From assembly GCA_003254925.1 (NCBI GenBank), contig QANZ01044564.1:78057-142056 (forward strand): a DNA stretch of 64,000 bases, given 5' to 3'. This DNA is from Chamaecrista fasciculata. Its lineage: Eukaryota; Streptophyta; Magnoliopsida; Fabales; Fabaceae. The notes under the pieces are model-generated. The model made no database searches. It was not told the origin of the DNA and saw only the letters and a program-made list of their open reading frames with translations. Positions within the stretch are counted from its first letter, which is position 1, and every line of letters begins with the position of its first letter. Position numbers and translations under genes: made by a program. Positions 25,027-37,183 of this stretch are shown piece by piece.

Positions 25027-25410
25027 TAGGGGTGTACAACTCTGGCCCGGCCCGAGGCTGTTCGGGCCGAGTCCTCGGGCCAGGTCCGGGTCTAGTCTCT
25101 CTATACCCGGCCCGGCCCGGGGTACCCTCATTTTTAAAAAAAAAAATAAATAAATAATTTTTTACTATACATATTTATATTTTATACTACTAAATATTTT
25201 TTTAATTGTAATAAATACATATCTATTATTATTTTTATCAATTGTATATTAAAAATATACATAAAATATATATTTAATCTTAATTAAATCAACTTTTTTT
25301 AACAATTAAGTCAAATTAAATGTCTTCATTAATAAAAACATCATTAAATTGATCCAAAATTAATTATTTTACCAATATATACAAGTTAAATTATATATAG
25401 AATGAATAAA
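25027..25410 (+). repeat. 5' part of a hAT-like MITE
   Basis: Starts TAGGGGTGTACAAC and continues with a GC-rich block (CCCGGCCCGAGG) and an AT-rich body that parallels 62122-62400. The right terminus was not found, so it is truncated. A single N lies at 25411. Confidence 0.55.
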
Positions 25411-25849
25411 NTAATATACATATTAAAATAATATAATAGTATTTAAATAATTATAATTTATTTTTATAATTTTAATTGTTATAAATGTAAAAAATCCAAT
25501 GAAGATAAACTTTTTTTAATACAATAAAAAAACGGTAAGAAACGAAAAATAGAAAACAAGAAAAACGAAGCTATGAATGAGTATTAATATTTTATTTAAC
25601 TCGCACACATGCATATCGGGTTGTGGATTCTTGATTTTTCAACTCAAGCCAACCAATGAACTCGCATTTAATGATTTTTAATTTTTTATTTATGTTTATG
25701 TATTTTTTATATATTTTTGTATGTTTTTTTTAATGTATCTATGTTGTTAGTTCTTTATAAATAAAATATTGATTTTAAAATTTACATTACTACTTATATG
25801 TATTACATTTACATACCTAAATAAATAAAGTTGAAGTTCGTTGATGGAC

Positions 25850-26139
25850 CTGAATAAGATCCTTGGTTGAGTAGTGTCCTCGCAGAGCAGGGTCAACCAT
25901 TTCCTCCAGCTTCTCTTTGCTGGTTAACCTTGGGAGAGCCTGAATCATTGATTAAAAGTTAATTATTTGTATGAGAATGAAGAAAGTGACAATGCAAGTA
26001 GAATTCACATGTATGAAGCAAAATAGTACAAAGTACTAACCCAAGAGACAAGGACATGTTGTCCAGGGGGTCGGTTGATATCAACAGGTACACGTCCTGT
26101 AAGCAACTCCAGAAGAACTACCCCATAGCTATACCTTCC
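25850..26139 (-). pseudogene. orphan two-exon fragment of a receptor-like kinase
   Basis: Minus-strand exons 26139-26041 (33 codons, with [14 protein letters not shown] and [10 protein letters not shown]) and 25939-25850 (30 codons, with ALPRLTSKEKLEEMVDPALR) join in phase. The acceptor and donor dinucleotides at all four ends are sound. The protein is the lower part of a Ser/Thr kinase domain (subdomains IX to X-XI) of the plant receptor-like kinase type. No ATP-binding, catalytic or following exons were found on either side. It is most likely a gene relic or a piece carried in by a transposon. Confidence 0.7.
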
Positions 26140-26336
26140 CTGACCGCCCAAAAAAAAAGGACAATGGAGAAAATTAGAAAAACATCATCAAATTCCCTTC
26201 CTCACAAAAGAGACAGCATACCTAAATAAATAAAGGATTTATCTAACATGTGCCCTTAGAGCACATTTTAAGGTTTCTTCTGATTGGTTAGTAGAGCATC
26301 TCATCTTGAAATCTACACAAATTTATTTAAAAGATA

Positions 26337-27301
26337 CTCCCTCCGTTCTTATATATATGATGTTTAAGGTAAATACACAGAGACTAGGGAAATAATTAGC
26401 TCACCTATATATCTGTAGTATGTCTGGTCAAAAAGTGAGTACGGAGAAGACGAGCATTTATTTTTCTAAAAATGTCAAGCAAGAGGAGAGAACCTTAATC
26501 TGCAGCAGCATGAGGTACATAAATTCCACAAATTTGGGTGACTACCTTGGAGCGCCCATGGCAAATGGCAGAAAAAAAGAGGGAAACTTTGAGGAAAGTG
26601 ATCGACAAAGTTACTCTATCCTTTGCGGGACGTGTCACTCTTGCGAAGTCTGTAATTGGATCCATACCCATTTATAATATGCATTTAGCACGCCTACCAA
26701 GATCGAAAAAGCTGAGCGATCCTTCATTTGCAGACCAAAATGTAATGGAGGCTTGGGAGTGAAGAATATGAGATACATGAATGATGCGTGCCTTCTTAAA
26801 ATTGGATGCATATGGAGTAATGTTCTGAGATGCAAGTATGAAAGGGTGGCCAATCTGAAAAATGATTTTGTCTAGACTCTAAATGAGTTTAGAGCCTTGC
26901 TGTGAAAGCTAATGCATGTGCTGACTGGTTGGCTAGCTGGAGTATGCAACATCATCTGGGATATAAGGAATGGCTCCATGCTCCAAGGGGAATTGAAAAC
27001 TTGATGCTTGCTCATGCTATGGGGGTCTTTACTCCTAGAATGATTTCTACTTAGTCTTTTCTTGTTTTGTTGCTTTTGGGCTTTTGCCCCTTTCACTCAC
27101 CGAAAAAAAAAAATGATATAAAAAGACTAAACTATCCCTATTAAATTACTTGGAAAATATTTATTTATTTATGACTCTATTATATTTAATAGGGATAGAA
27201 TGATAAAAGAATAATTAATGCTCTCTTGAATTTGTAAAATATCAGATATTTTGAAATAAAAAAAGTTCTTCAGAAAAGCAAATATTTAAGAACGGAGAGA
27301 G
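26337..27301. mobile_element. Stowaway-like MITE split by a LINE fragment
   Basis: Inverted ends CTCCCTCCGTTCTTA (26337) and TAAGAACGGAGAGAG (27301) with TA on both sides, the signature of Tc1/mariner Stowaway elements. About 730 bases of non-LTR retrotransposon lie inside. Confidence 0.7.
26380..27113 (+). pseudogene. LINE (non-LTR retrotransposon) 3' fragment
   Basis: Frames with SGQKVSTEKTSIYFSKNV, then RVTLAKSVIGSIPIYNM and LARLPRSKK, are the C-terminal part of a plant LINE reverse transcriptase. Further on KANACADWLASWSMQHHLGY belongs to the LINE RNase H domain, which ends in a stop near 27053. A short tail finishes with an A-run (27103-27113). Much of the reverse transcriptase and the link between the two parts is deleted. 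Confidence 0.75.
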
Positions 27302-27419
27302 TAATTTTTAATGTTTGAAAACTCGTTTGACCGATCAAAAGAAACTTTAACATGAACCCTAATGGCACATGTTAAAAAAATCCATAAATAAATGATGACG
27401 CCAGAGATTGGTAGACTTG

Positions 27420-27935
27420 CGAGTCATTATGCAAATTTCTATATGTATCTAAGAATTAATAAAAAAAGCAACTTATATTAAAATTTCTGTATGTATCTAA
27501 GAATTAAATCAGGAGTTAATACTCGTTCATCGATTACAAGTTTTGATATACAAAGTGACAGTAAATTGAAGTTAGATAATTTTGGATAAAAAAAAAGTTA
27601 GATATTTTTTTTTCGGTATCTAAAAATTTAGGTAAGTTGAATCTCAAAAACTCACTAAAACCTACCAACAAAGTTCTCACATTTTGAACTCAGGACCTGA
27701 GAGTTATGAATGGACACCTTACAAAAGAAGCCAACCTTTGTCGGCAGTTAGATAATTTAGTTGGGTTTGAACGTAAAAGATACACAAAAACACCGCATTT
27801 TGAAATTTAAAAAAAAAATAATACAAAATGTTTCATATAAAACAAATTTCAGCTCCATATAAATCTTAATTATAAAATTTATTAATTTTATCATGGATAA
27901 AACATTGCACTTCATCTATTAATTTTATAGGAATT
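27420..27935 (+). repeat. segmental duplication, copy 1
   Basis: Blocks such as GTATGTATCTAAGAATTAA, GAGTTAATACTCGTTCATCG and TTTTATCA(T/C)GGATAAAACATTG recur in the same order at 30825-31125. Copy 1 is longer by a SINE-like insert at 27605-27746. Confidence 0.8.
27605..27746 (-). mobile_element. SINE-like insert
   Basis: Absent from the sister copy at 30960-30990. Flanked by GTTAGATA (27597-27604 and 27747-27754). A T-run marks its 3' end on the minus strand. The minus-strand head reads GGTTGGCTTCTTTTGTAAGG with GGTCCTGAGTTCAAAATG downstream, tRNA-like boxes of weak quality. Confidence 0.55.
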
Positions 27936-28133
27936 GGAAATCTGTTAGGCTAATTCCATAGAAGTGACATGCTGCAATGATATTCCTAAAGACAGGTGCT
28001 CAAGCTCTTTCATACAATTACTTGGCAACATGATGTGATAGAAGAAAGATAAAATAACAAAAAAGTAAAAGAAAAAAAAAATGAACCCACACTTTAGCAG
28101 ATGATCCTACACCACTTTGTCATGTGGGCATGT

Positions 28134-28268
28134 TGATTGCATAAATTAATGCAGCACACAATCCAAAATACAAATGGATTGTAATTTTGTAGGTGAGATG
28201 TATTATTAAAGGAAAAGATATTCATTTTGTAGGTGATTGCATAAATTAATGCAGCACACAATCCAAAA
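28134..28268 (+). repeat. short direct repeat
   Basis: GATTGCATAAATTAATGCAG followed by CACACAATCCAAAA occurs at about 28134 and again at about 28233, together with a doubled ATTCATTTTGTAGGTG-like phrase. Confidence 0.7.
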
Positions 28269-28269
28269 A

Positions 28270-30824
28270 GATATTCACTTTCAAGAAAATTAAAGGAAAA
28301 GAATATTATTATTAAATTCCATTGGGCAAGGCAGAAGAATTTAAAGGGAAAAACAGATCTTATGAACCAACAAACCGCAGAACCATTACATCTTTGATTT
28401 CACAAAGTTATAACAAAAAATGCCATGTTCTAGTGTACCTTTGCTTCCTTGTCTCCACCATTCATCTATCTGCTTTCCCTTTTGAAGTTGTTCATGGTTC
28501 AGATGTTCAATGACCAAATACGTAAATTTTAACAACTGCTCACAAAATCAAGCTAGATATTTTGTGGGTTATTAGGATCAGAGTTCCATTCTTCTCTATG
28601 AAATGAAAGAATCTTTGTGGTTATCTCCACCTGTATGTAACCCCATGGTCATATTACATCAACTTTAGTATAAATCTCAACTCAATAGTAGTTTATTACA
28701 TTTTGCAAAAAACTAGATGCTAACGCTTAACTGTTGAGAAAATTGAGAAGATCGTTGACTAAATGCCCTTGACAAACAATAATTTATCAATGAGTATTAG
28801 ATTAATGCCAATGATGCCTTAACGTGAGATTAATGCCAAATTTGACCTGTATGTCAAATGCTGGTCAACAAGGCCCTGAAATCATATCGGAACCTTCAAC
28901 ACTACTCAGCCTCACTCTTTCCGAAGGCCATTGTTGGGGATTGCATGAAAAATTTTAGTAGTATCTTTGAGGATACTGTCCTTAGGAGATATTTCAATAC
29001 CCCACTGAATAGGTATCGGCATTCTCACAAGATTAAACAAATTCTTATTCAATGTCACACAGAGAATGTTTTCAGAATAACAAAAGAAAATAAGAGCTCA
29101 AATGAAACACAGAGAGGGAGCTTCTATTATGAAGTTAGGATTTTCGTGTGTATATAATAGTGTAATCAGGTTCATTTTAGAAGCCCAAAAAATAGAAATT
29201 TTAAGTAAGCACTTAGAAGATTAATTAAATATGTTTATTAATTATCATACTTAATAAATTAATCTTCCAAAAAGAACTTGAACCCTCATTTTTCTCTTGG
29301 TGCAAGTAATATAGACTTATTTTACACACCCAATATTTAACTTATGTCCAACGGTTTAGAACCAGAGATGTTCTGGGCCTCCATTCTTAGAATTTATATG
29401 TGTGGTTCATGGTGGTATATTGCTGGTATTGGCATCTGTGTTAGGTCAATTTTAACATTCGACGTAACAAACAAATCCTTTTACCTTGACAATTAGACGA
29501 AATGAAATCTCCCAAGATCAAAAGCTCGTGATAATAATATAATATAAATGAAATATAAAATTAAACCATAAAATAAAGATGATTGATAAAGAGAATTTAG
29601 TTTTCTTTACAATATTAAAATAGTTTTAAGTGAATTCCAAACATGGTATAAAAGAAAATAAATATTATCATTATAGTATAAAATAAATATTAGTATATTA
29701 ATGGCAAAATTGACAGTAATGACCTTCAAACCGCTCAAACCGAACCGCCCAAACCGCTTTTTATTGGTTTGGTTTGGTTTGATTTTGATGAATAAAATAT
29801 ACCAATAAGAAAATAAATATTATCATTATAGTATAAAAGAATTTTTATAAATAATTAATTGAAATAAGAATTGTAGTTTACTAATATATATATCTTCCTC
29901 TAACTTAATATCACAATAAGTTCTTCAAATATGGTATGTTTTATATTGTATAAACTAACTCAATTTTATATAACGGAGTAAGATGTATAACCACTCATGA
30001 TCCATTATAATATGTTATGTAATGTAATAATATTTTCATTCTCTTATGAACGATGAAATTATTTTCTACTTCTTAGCAATAAACATTAGTATATAACAAC
30101 TTTTAACTTATATATATATATATATATTAAGATGCAAATATTTCCAAACTTGTAAATATCTTTTAAATGTTGAATATTGTATGTATGACCAACAGAGTAT
30201 GAGTTACCTAATAAGAATATGATGTGAGTGTATATATATATAAGTAAGCTAGGGGCTTTGCATGCCCAAATATGTATGTAAAATAAATAAGAGACTAAAT
30301 TATTAACTTAGTAAAGAAAGAGAGACCAAATAGTAAATTTTCTCTTATTTTTAATTTCATAGACTATAGTTTCAAACATGTACGACCAGAAAGGGGTGGA
30401 GCTATATAATATAAGAGATTTAGCAATTTGACAGTTTGATTCGATTTGTACAGTGTCCAAACCAAACCATTCATCTATCAATTTAGTTTAGTTTTCACAT
30501 CAGTTTGGTTTAGTTGATTTAGTTAATCAGTTCGATTCGATTTTGAACACCCTCTTACGTCCACATTGAAAGCTAAAATAAGGCTTGAAATAGACAAATC
30601 GCAGGAGTTAATACTGTATGTATCTAAGAATTAATAAAATAGAGTATGAGTAAATATCTTCTAAATGTTAAATATTGTATGCATGACCTACAGAGTATAA
30701 GTTACCTAATAAAAATATAATGTGAGTTAATCGATTTGTACAATGTCCAAACCAAACCATTTATCTATCGATTTGTTTTAGTTTTCACATCAATTTGGTT
30801 TAGTTTGATTCAGTTAATCGCAGG
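28270..30824. other. AT-rich spacer without a supported gene
   Basis: Open frames at 28322-28513 and 28858-29157 match nothing I know and have no splice context. Fragments of a MITE family with AACCAAACCATTCATCTATC occur near 30470 and again near 30755. (TA)n runs lie at 30113-30127 and 30231-30241. Confidence 0.5.
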
Positions 30825-31125
30825 AGTTAATACTGTATGTATCTAAGAATTAATAAAAAAACAACTTATATTAAAATTTCTGTATGTATCTAAGAATTAA
30901 ATCAGGAGTTAATACTCGTTCATCGATTACATGTTTTGATATACAAAGTGACTATAAGTTCAAGTTAGATAATTTAGTTGGGTTTGAACGCGATAAGATA
31001 CACAAAAGAAATAATACAAAATGTTTCATATAAATCAAATCTCTGTTCCATATAAACCTTAATTATAAAAATTTATTAATTTTATCACGGATAAAACATT
31101 GCACTTCATCTATTAATTTTATCAC
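30825..31125 (+). repeat. segmental duplication, copy 2
   Basis: Sister of 27420-27935 without the SINE-like insert. The uninterrupted reading here is TTAGATAATTTAGTTGGG. Confidence 0.8.
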
Positions 31126-31804
31126 ACCATTGGATCATCCGTTTAATAGTAAAGGCTTCGATTTACTAGAAAGTTAAATCCATGTGATTTTCTGGATTGC
31201 GCGAGACAACCACTTGGATATCATAAAGTAGGAAACTAAAACCATAATAGAATTAGAAACGAAACAAACTAGTCAAAACCAACTATATTTCAATATTTTC
31301 CCACCTTTCTTCTAGCTCTCTTTCAAGAATGCATAGCGGCTCAGACACAAAGTAGATCTAGATTTACAGGACAGGAAATAACCAACCAAATATAAAAAAA
31401 AAAAATAAGGGGAAAAAGAAAATAGGAGAAGTATAAACCAAAAAAAAAACATAAGATATAGCAACACTTAAGCATGAAACCTAAAACCCAAAACCCTAGA
31501 AGAAAACCTGTTAGGAGCTAACGACTGTAAACAAAACCCAAAGAAAAGGGGGGTTGACACTAGCATTCTATGAACTAATCCCGCCATGACAAGCTCCAAA
31601 AATACAGGACCTTTATCTCCACTTGTCAACCAATTATCATCTTCTGAAATCAAAAGCAGGCAAGACCAGATCCAATCAGGTGGTAGAAGGCTGCCTAGTT
31701 TTATACGGCTAAGAAACAATACAAGCTAATAAAAACAAGCTATGACCGCCACAATGAATCATGGCAGAGGCTAGCAACCATTGGCAACCCCATTGGCTAC
31801 AATC

Positions 31805-34800
31805 TTACACTGATACAACCGGTTTGGCACCCTTCGGGGCATCTCCAGCATTCGCGATAGATCCATTCTCAGCAAGTTTGTAGTCCTCACTTCCCTTTTC
31901 ACCTACAGTACGCTCTTTAAGCAATCCAGAGGCAAGATCTGGTTTTTGTGTTTCAAGTTCCCCCTTAACCTCTACTTTTTCATCAGTAGGCTTTCCTTCC
32001 CATACCTGCGTCAATAGGATTAAGAAAAACATAATCATTCCAAGAACATTGGACAAACTGCTCAAAATATAAATCTCATGTAAAACAAAGCTATGGATTA
32101 GAATGCTTCAGAAATTCTTGCCTGCTTTGGGTATTGTTGCTTTGCTTTCTTCTCCAAAATTGTCTTCTGACGAGTCTCATAAAACCCAAAATCATCCAGA
32201 ATGCATGTCTTACTTGTACACTCCTTAAAAATTTTAATGATTTTGATACCTGGTTCCAACATCACCTGCAGAAATAAACCATGTTAAGGAAATTGTTTTA
32301 AACGAAACAACATACAAGATGTAACACAATGACGTGAACATAGCAGAACCAAACTACCTCTTGAGTATCCCTACTGTTGGTGACAGGCTTGTTCTCATTG
32401 TTGTCCAAGGTGATGTGCCTCAACAAATTGTTGGGAACATCCTTAACTATGTGCCATTTCAGAGGAAAACAACCATTCCACTTGTCTTGTTGCCAATACT
32501 CAACACTCCTGTCAAAATCAACTGGACCAATCATCTCCGCAAGGCCAACAAATTGTCCACTTGTGTTAACCTACATAGAAAATAAACAAATGAGACGGCA
32601 ACTACTAAATAACACGTAAAAGTAAACTTAGTAAACCAGCATCAAGAAGCTTACTGAGAAGAAAAGGAATACTGGGCAACCACCAGGCTTCTGCTGGGCC
32701 TCCTGGTAAGCTGCATCAAGCTTCTTGTTGCCATTTTGTGTACTGGCCCACACATTGTACTTGATGCTTTTATGAATATCATCCTCACTATAAGACTTAA
32801 TGATAAAAAACTTAGCATCGGCATATTCCTCAGGAAAATCAGCTTTGTTATATTGGTCACGGTCTGGAATAACAGTAGTCTCATCTTTATCATCGTCATT
32901 GCTCAAATTTGTCAGCAGTTTCTGTCCTTTGACTGCTAAGGAAGTTGGAGCAAAACCTTTTTGGTTCTTGCTGCCCTTGGCCCTAGGTCCCCTGTTGAGT
33001 TCATTCAAACCATCAATATTCTCATTGCCATAGCCAGGGTAGCCACCACTTCGTCCCCTTGTTTTGTACTTGTCAACAGCCAACCAAGCACGTCCATTTG
33101 TCCGGGAATCGTAGCCATGTGTTCCATAACCCATACCAGACCTGACAGTGTTTCCATATGGACCATATACCTTGTTTGGATACATCCTATTTAAGTAACC
33201 AGGGGTGGCTCCCATGGCAGGTATTGGTCGTGGATGGGGCAAACCCTTCAAAAGAAAAGCCAGTCATCAAAATCATACCATAAAAATAATAAACTAATTA
33301 AGAAAATAAAGGAAACAAATTCAGAAATAGAATAACATAACAACATAAAACTAAGAATCATCAAATACTCTTGAAAGCCAGCAAAAAGCTGGGATATATT
33401 ATACAGTTTACACATACCATAAACTGAGACCCAGGTCGGAAGGTCTGGTTCCTTGAAGCAGAAATGTTATTTCCACCTGATATTGAGGATGCAATTGCTG
33501 AGCTTGTTACAGGCCTTGGCTGCCCATCAGAGAATATTGGGGTATCTAACCATGGAATAGGCGAGTGTAATCCATCAAAACCAAATCTTGGATCCTGGTA
33601 ACCCGATGTAGGAACACGACCAGGCATATTACCCCTTCCATACGAAGCATTCGAACTAATAGATGAATGATAATTTGGCTTCCCAGGACTAGCTCCATTA
33701 CTACCTTTCACAGTCCCACCATTAGCGATGCCATTAGTATTCCCATTGGCGGCTTCCACAGGCAGAGGCTTTTGATCAGTAGCTACAGATGTGGAGACAT
33801 CTCCCTGGGTTGGGACAACAGGAGTAGGAGTGAATTGCCCACTGGTTGGTGTCATTGGCTGGAAATATGGAGGATACTGATAGTGCTGAGGCCCATATAA
33901 CTGACCATCGTTTCCCATGGTTGGAACGGGGGACCCTGCAGGTGAATAAGGGCTATAGGGTGCATATCCATATCCGTGATGATACATAAGAGATCCATTA
34001 TCCCCATAAACTCCCTGACAAAAGAATGGAAATCAAATAAATACATGGTCCAAAGATAACACAGGCACTGGGTCAAAACATCCATAGAAAAGTTGTAAGA
34101 GTGGAAGTATGAAAAAGATTACAGAAGTCATGTCAACTCCATCTTGATTCACAAATCTTGAATAATCATCCCACTCATTACCAGCCCCTTCATAACCTAC
34201 AAAACATAAATTTAAAAGTGGGTAAACATTTAATGTCAAGTACAGGCAATACACACTTCTTCAATACTACAAATAAAGAGACACTTCCACCCAAAAAAAA
34301 CAGATGAAGAGTCATTCTGTGAACGAATCAGTGTATCAGATTACCTCCATAATAATAGGCAGTAGACGGGTAACCATTTGGAAGGTAGCACAGGGTGGGA
34401 TCAATAAAATCTTGTAATAATGGGGTCACAGAGCGTTCACAAGATGGGATCTGACCATTCCCAGCATTGGCGGGATCAACCGATCCATACTGATTGCCAG
34501 TGGCCTGCATAAGATTTGAATAAATTCCAAAACATATCAACTTAATTTCAGCTGCGAGAATAGGGGAGGGGGTAAAACTCTTGTACCATAAAAGTTCATC
34601 AATCACGAGATTAACATATACGGAAACACTCATACAGACCAAGTAAAATAAAAACCGAATACAAATACACAACAATTACCTTCTTGGTGGGTTCAGGAAT
34701 TTCCAAGGCCTTGGTTTGAGTGTCTAATGACAACTTCTGTAGCAAATCTGCTGCCTCTGTTGAAACAGTAAAGTAAAGGAAGACAAAACTTTGAATACAA

Positions 34801-35196
34801 ACGGCCTAAAAACACAAGAAACATCTAACATACAAAATTAAGAAATGAATCAATCGAGGCTTAATTTCTCCAACAAAGGGCGTCTCAAATAAAATTCAAA
34901 CAGATTCAACAATAAAGCCACTTCACTGCGAACAAAATCAATAAACGAACGACCATAAGCGACCAAAGGAAAAAACCCAAGCCCGTGGGCATCACTTATT
35001 AAAAACAACAAATCGTAGCATAAACAAGCAGCCTAAATCGGCATCGAACCCATCCGATCCATCCATTAAAGGGTTTGTTCGAGAAACAGATCAAGCAAAA
35101 ACTAAGAAAAAAAAAAACACAGAACTTGCATAAGAGAAGCAGTAAGAGCAAGATTGAATTAAGGATACGATCTGCGGTAGGAGCAACAGTAGCCAT
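31805..35196 (-). CDS. YTH-domain m6A RNA-binding protein, ECT2-like
   Basis: Nine coding exons, read on the minus strand: 35196-35169, 34756-34680, 34504-34345, 34196-34123, 34014-33418, 33245-32655, 32570-32358, 32265-32122 and 32005-31805. Together they make 2085 nt, 694 residues, all phases matching. The start [20 protein letters not shown] and the Tyr/Pro/Gly-rich N-terminal half (residues about 36-440) are typical of the ECT2/ECT3/ECT4 group, cytoplasmic readers of N6-methyladenosine in mRNA. The YTH domain begins near residue 458 ([12 protein letters not shown]). Trp478, Trp535 and Trp540 have the spacing of the m6A-binding cage of Arabidopsis ECT2. The C-terminal tail after about residue 615 is hydrophilic and acidic. 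Eight introns are inferred, seven with GT-AG ends. The last intron (32121-32006) has a GC donor. Promoter and mRNA ends were not determined. Confidence 0.95.
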
Positions 35197-35560
35197 GACG
35201 AATCGGTTCGGTAGATCTTCAGAAGGCAAAGAAAAATAGGAAGAATATAAATATGGGTAAAAGAAAACCCCAAATCCGAACAGAGATACGAGGGGTTTAG
35301 AAGAAAAAGAGAAAGAAAGGGTTGAGGAAACCCTAAAAGGAACGAAAGAGAGAGAAACAAAGAGAGAGAGAGAGAGAAAGATAGGAAACAACGGATCAGC
35401 CGCCAAGGGTTTGGGTTTTGGGGAAGAGAGGGTTTTGTTCATCCAAAAGCGGTGATTCAAATAGCACCACGCTCTCTTTCTACACTCTGATAAAATCACC
35501 TGCGGGTGATCTTGTGATTTCATTGCGCATTCCTGATTGCTCTAAATTACAACGTGGACT
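35197..35560 (-). promoter_or_regulatory. 5' leader and proximal promoter region of the ECT2-like gene
   Basis: Minus-strand CT/TC-rich sequence, including an (AG)n run on the plus strand at 35361-35378, is typical of plant 5' leaders. The frame of the ATG stays open upstream to an ATG at 35523, but the family start at 35196 is preferred. No clear TATA box was fixed. Confidence 0.4.
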
Positions 35561-36205
35561 TCAACCATTGGACCCTTTTTCATATTTTCTTTTTTATTTC
35601 CTTTTTCTTATTGGTCTGTGACACACACCGATTCCTAGTAGGGGAGGCTGCTTTTGTTCTGCCCTTCGGGCAAAAGTTGAAAACCCTAATTAGAAATTGA
35701 CACGCATGTCCCCACTCATTCGGCAATTGTGGTAACCCTCCCTCTTAAGACTCATATTTGTGATTCAAATATCTTTCTCTCCTTCCAAGTTTCATACATA
35801 GCTAGTGGAAAGTTTTAGAAGAACATTAGAATAGAATTCTAGAGCCTCTTCAAATCTCTCTTGAAAATTTTCAAATATGAAACCAAAGCAAAATCTAGAA
35901 AATTAACTTTTTTAATCGACGTTGTAGTCGTGTAAATTATAAACTAGTCCCATACCCTACACGTAATATTACTATTAAAACGAGCCGGCCTGTTTAAGCC
36001 CATGATGGGCCTTCATTTAAACAGGGCGGATTGACCCATTTATAAATGAGTTCACTTTTACATGCTAAGTCGGGCCATATTAACTTGCGAACCAACACTT
36101 TGTTTATAAAAAAGAATTTTTAAACATTAAAATTAAATTTTATAAAATAATAATATGATGAAAGATAAATAAAAATGTTATGAAACTTGAAAATATTTAT
36201 ATTTT

Positions 36206-36580
36206 GGTCAAAGTGCAAATTTGGTCATATATCTTTTGTAGAGTTCTCAATTTGGTCCGATATATATTTTTGTTGCACTTTTGGTCTCATATCTTTGGGT
36301 TAATTCCCAATTTGGTATCATATCTTTTTTTGTTGCAAGTTTGGTCTCATATCTTTAAGTCATCCTATATCTTTGGATCAAGTGCAGAATTAGTCATATA
36401 TCTTTGCAAAAGGATATGAGACCACTTCTGCAATTTGACCAAAATATATGAGACAAGAAATAATATGAGACCAAAATAGGGACCTTTTGCAAAGATATAG
36501 GACCAAAAGTGCAACAAATAATATACAGGACCAAATTGAGAACTCAACAAAAGATATGAGACCAAATTTACACTTTGACC
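36206..36580. mobile_element. Mutator-type MITE, palindromic, 375 bp
   Basis: Inverted ends GGTCAAAGTGCAAATTTGG and CCAAATTTACACTTTGACC, flanked by the 9-bp duplication TTATATTTT (36197-36205 and 36581-36589). The body repeats the phrase TTTGGTCTCATATCTTT in both orientations. Confidence 0.8.
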
Positions 36581-36778
36581 TTATATTTTTATTTGTATAT
36601 TAATTATAATTATACAATTATTTGATTTTATAATAAAATAAAATTTATATAAATTTCCTCTTACTCTAAAAATTAATTTTATTTTTAAAAGTTATAATTA
36701 AAAAAAAAATATGAGAGGATAACATATAAATGACAATATTTAGATAGAAATATATATATATATATATAATATCTTTAA

Positions 36779-37183
36779 GGGTAGATTACACTTTGGTACC
36801 CTGTGGTTTGAAACTTGACACTTTAGTACCCTGTGGTATTCTCCATTAACACTTTGGTACCCTTGGGAGCTATTTTGTAATTTTAACCATAATAAATTTT
36901 GCAAAAATTACATATTGACCCCAAAAAATTTTAAAGTTTTCATTATAGTCCCTAGATAATATGTATTCACTATTCAGGGACCAATTTGTAATTTTCTAAA
37001 AAAATTTTGGGGTCAATATGTAATTTTTGCAAAATTTGTTATGGTTAAAATTACAAAATAGCTCCCAAGGGTACCAAATTGTTAATGGACAATACCACAG
37101 GGTACCAAAGTGTCAGGTTTCAAACCACAGGGTACCAAAGTGAAATAAGGTCAAACCACAGGATACCAAAGTGTAATTTACCC
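36779..37183. mobile_element. Mutator-type MITE of the GGGTAAATTACAC family, copy A
   Basis: Inverted ends GGGTAGATTACACTTTGGTA and the reverse complement at 37183, flanked by the 9-bp duplication TATCTTTAA (36770-36778 and 37184-37192). Two further copies lie at 61430-61827 and 62402-62831. Confidence 0.85.
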
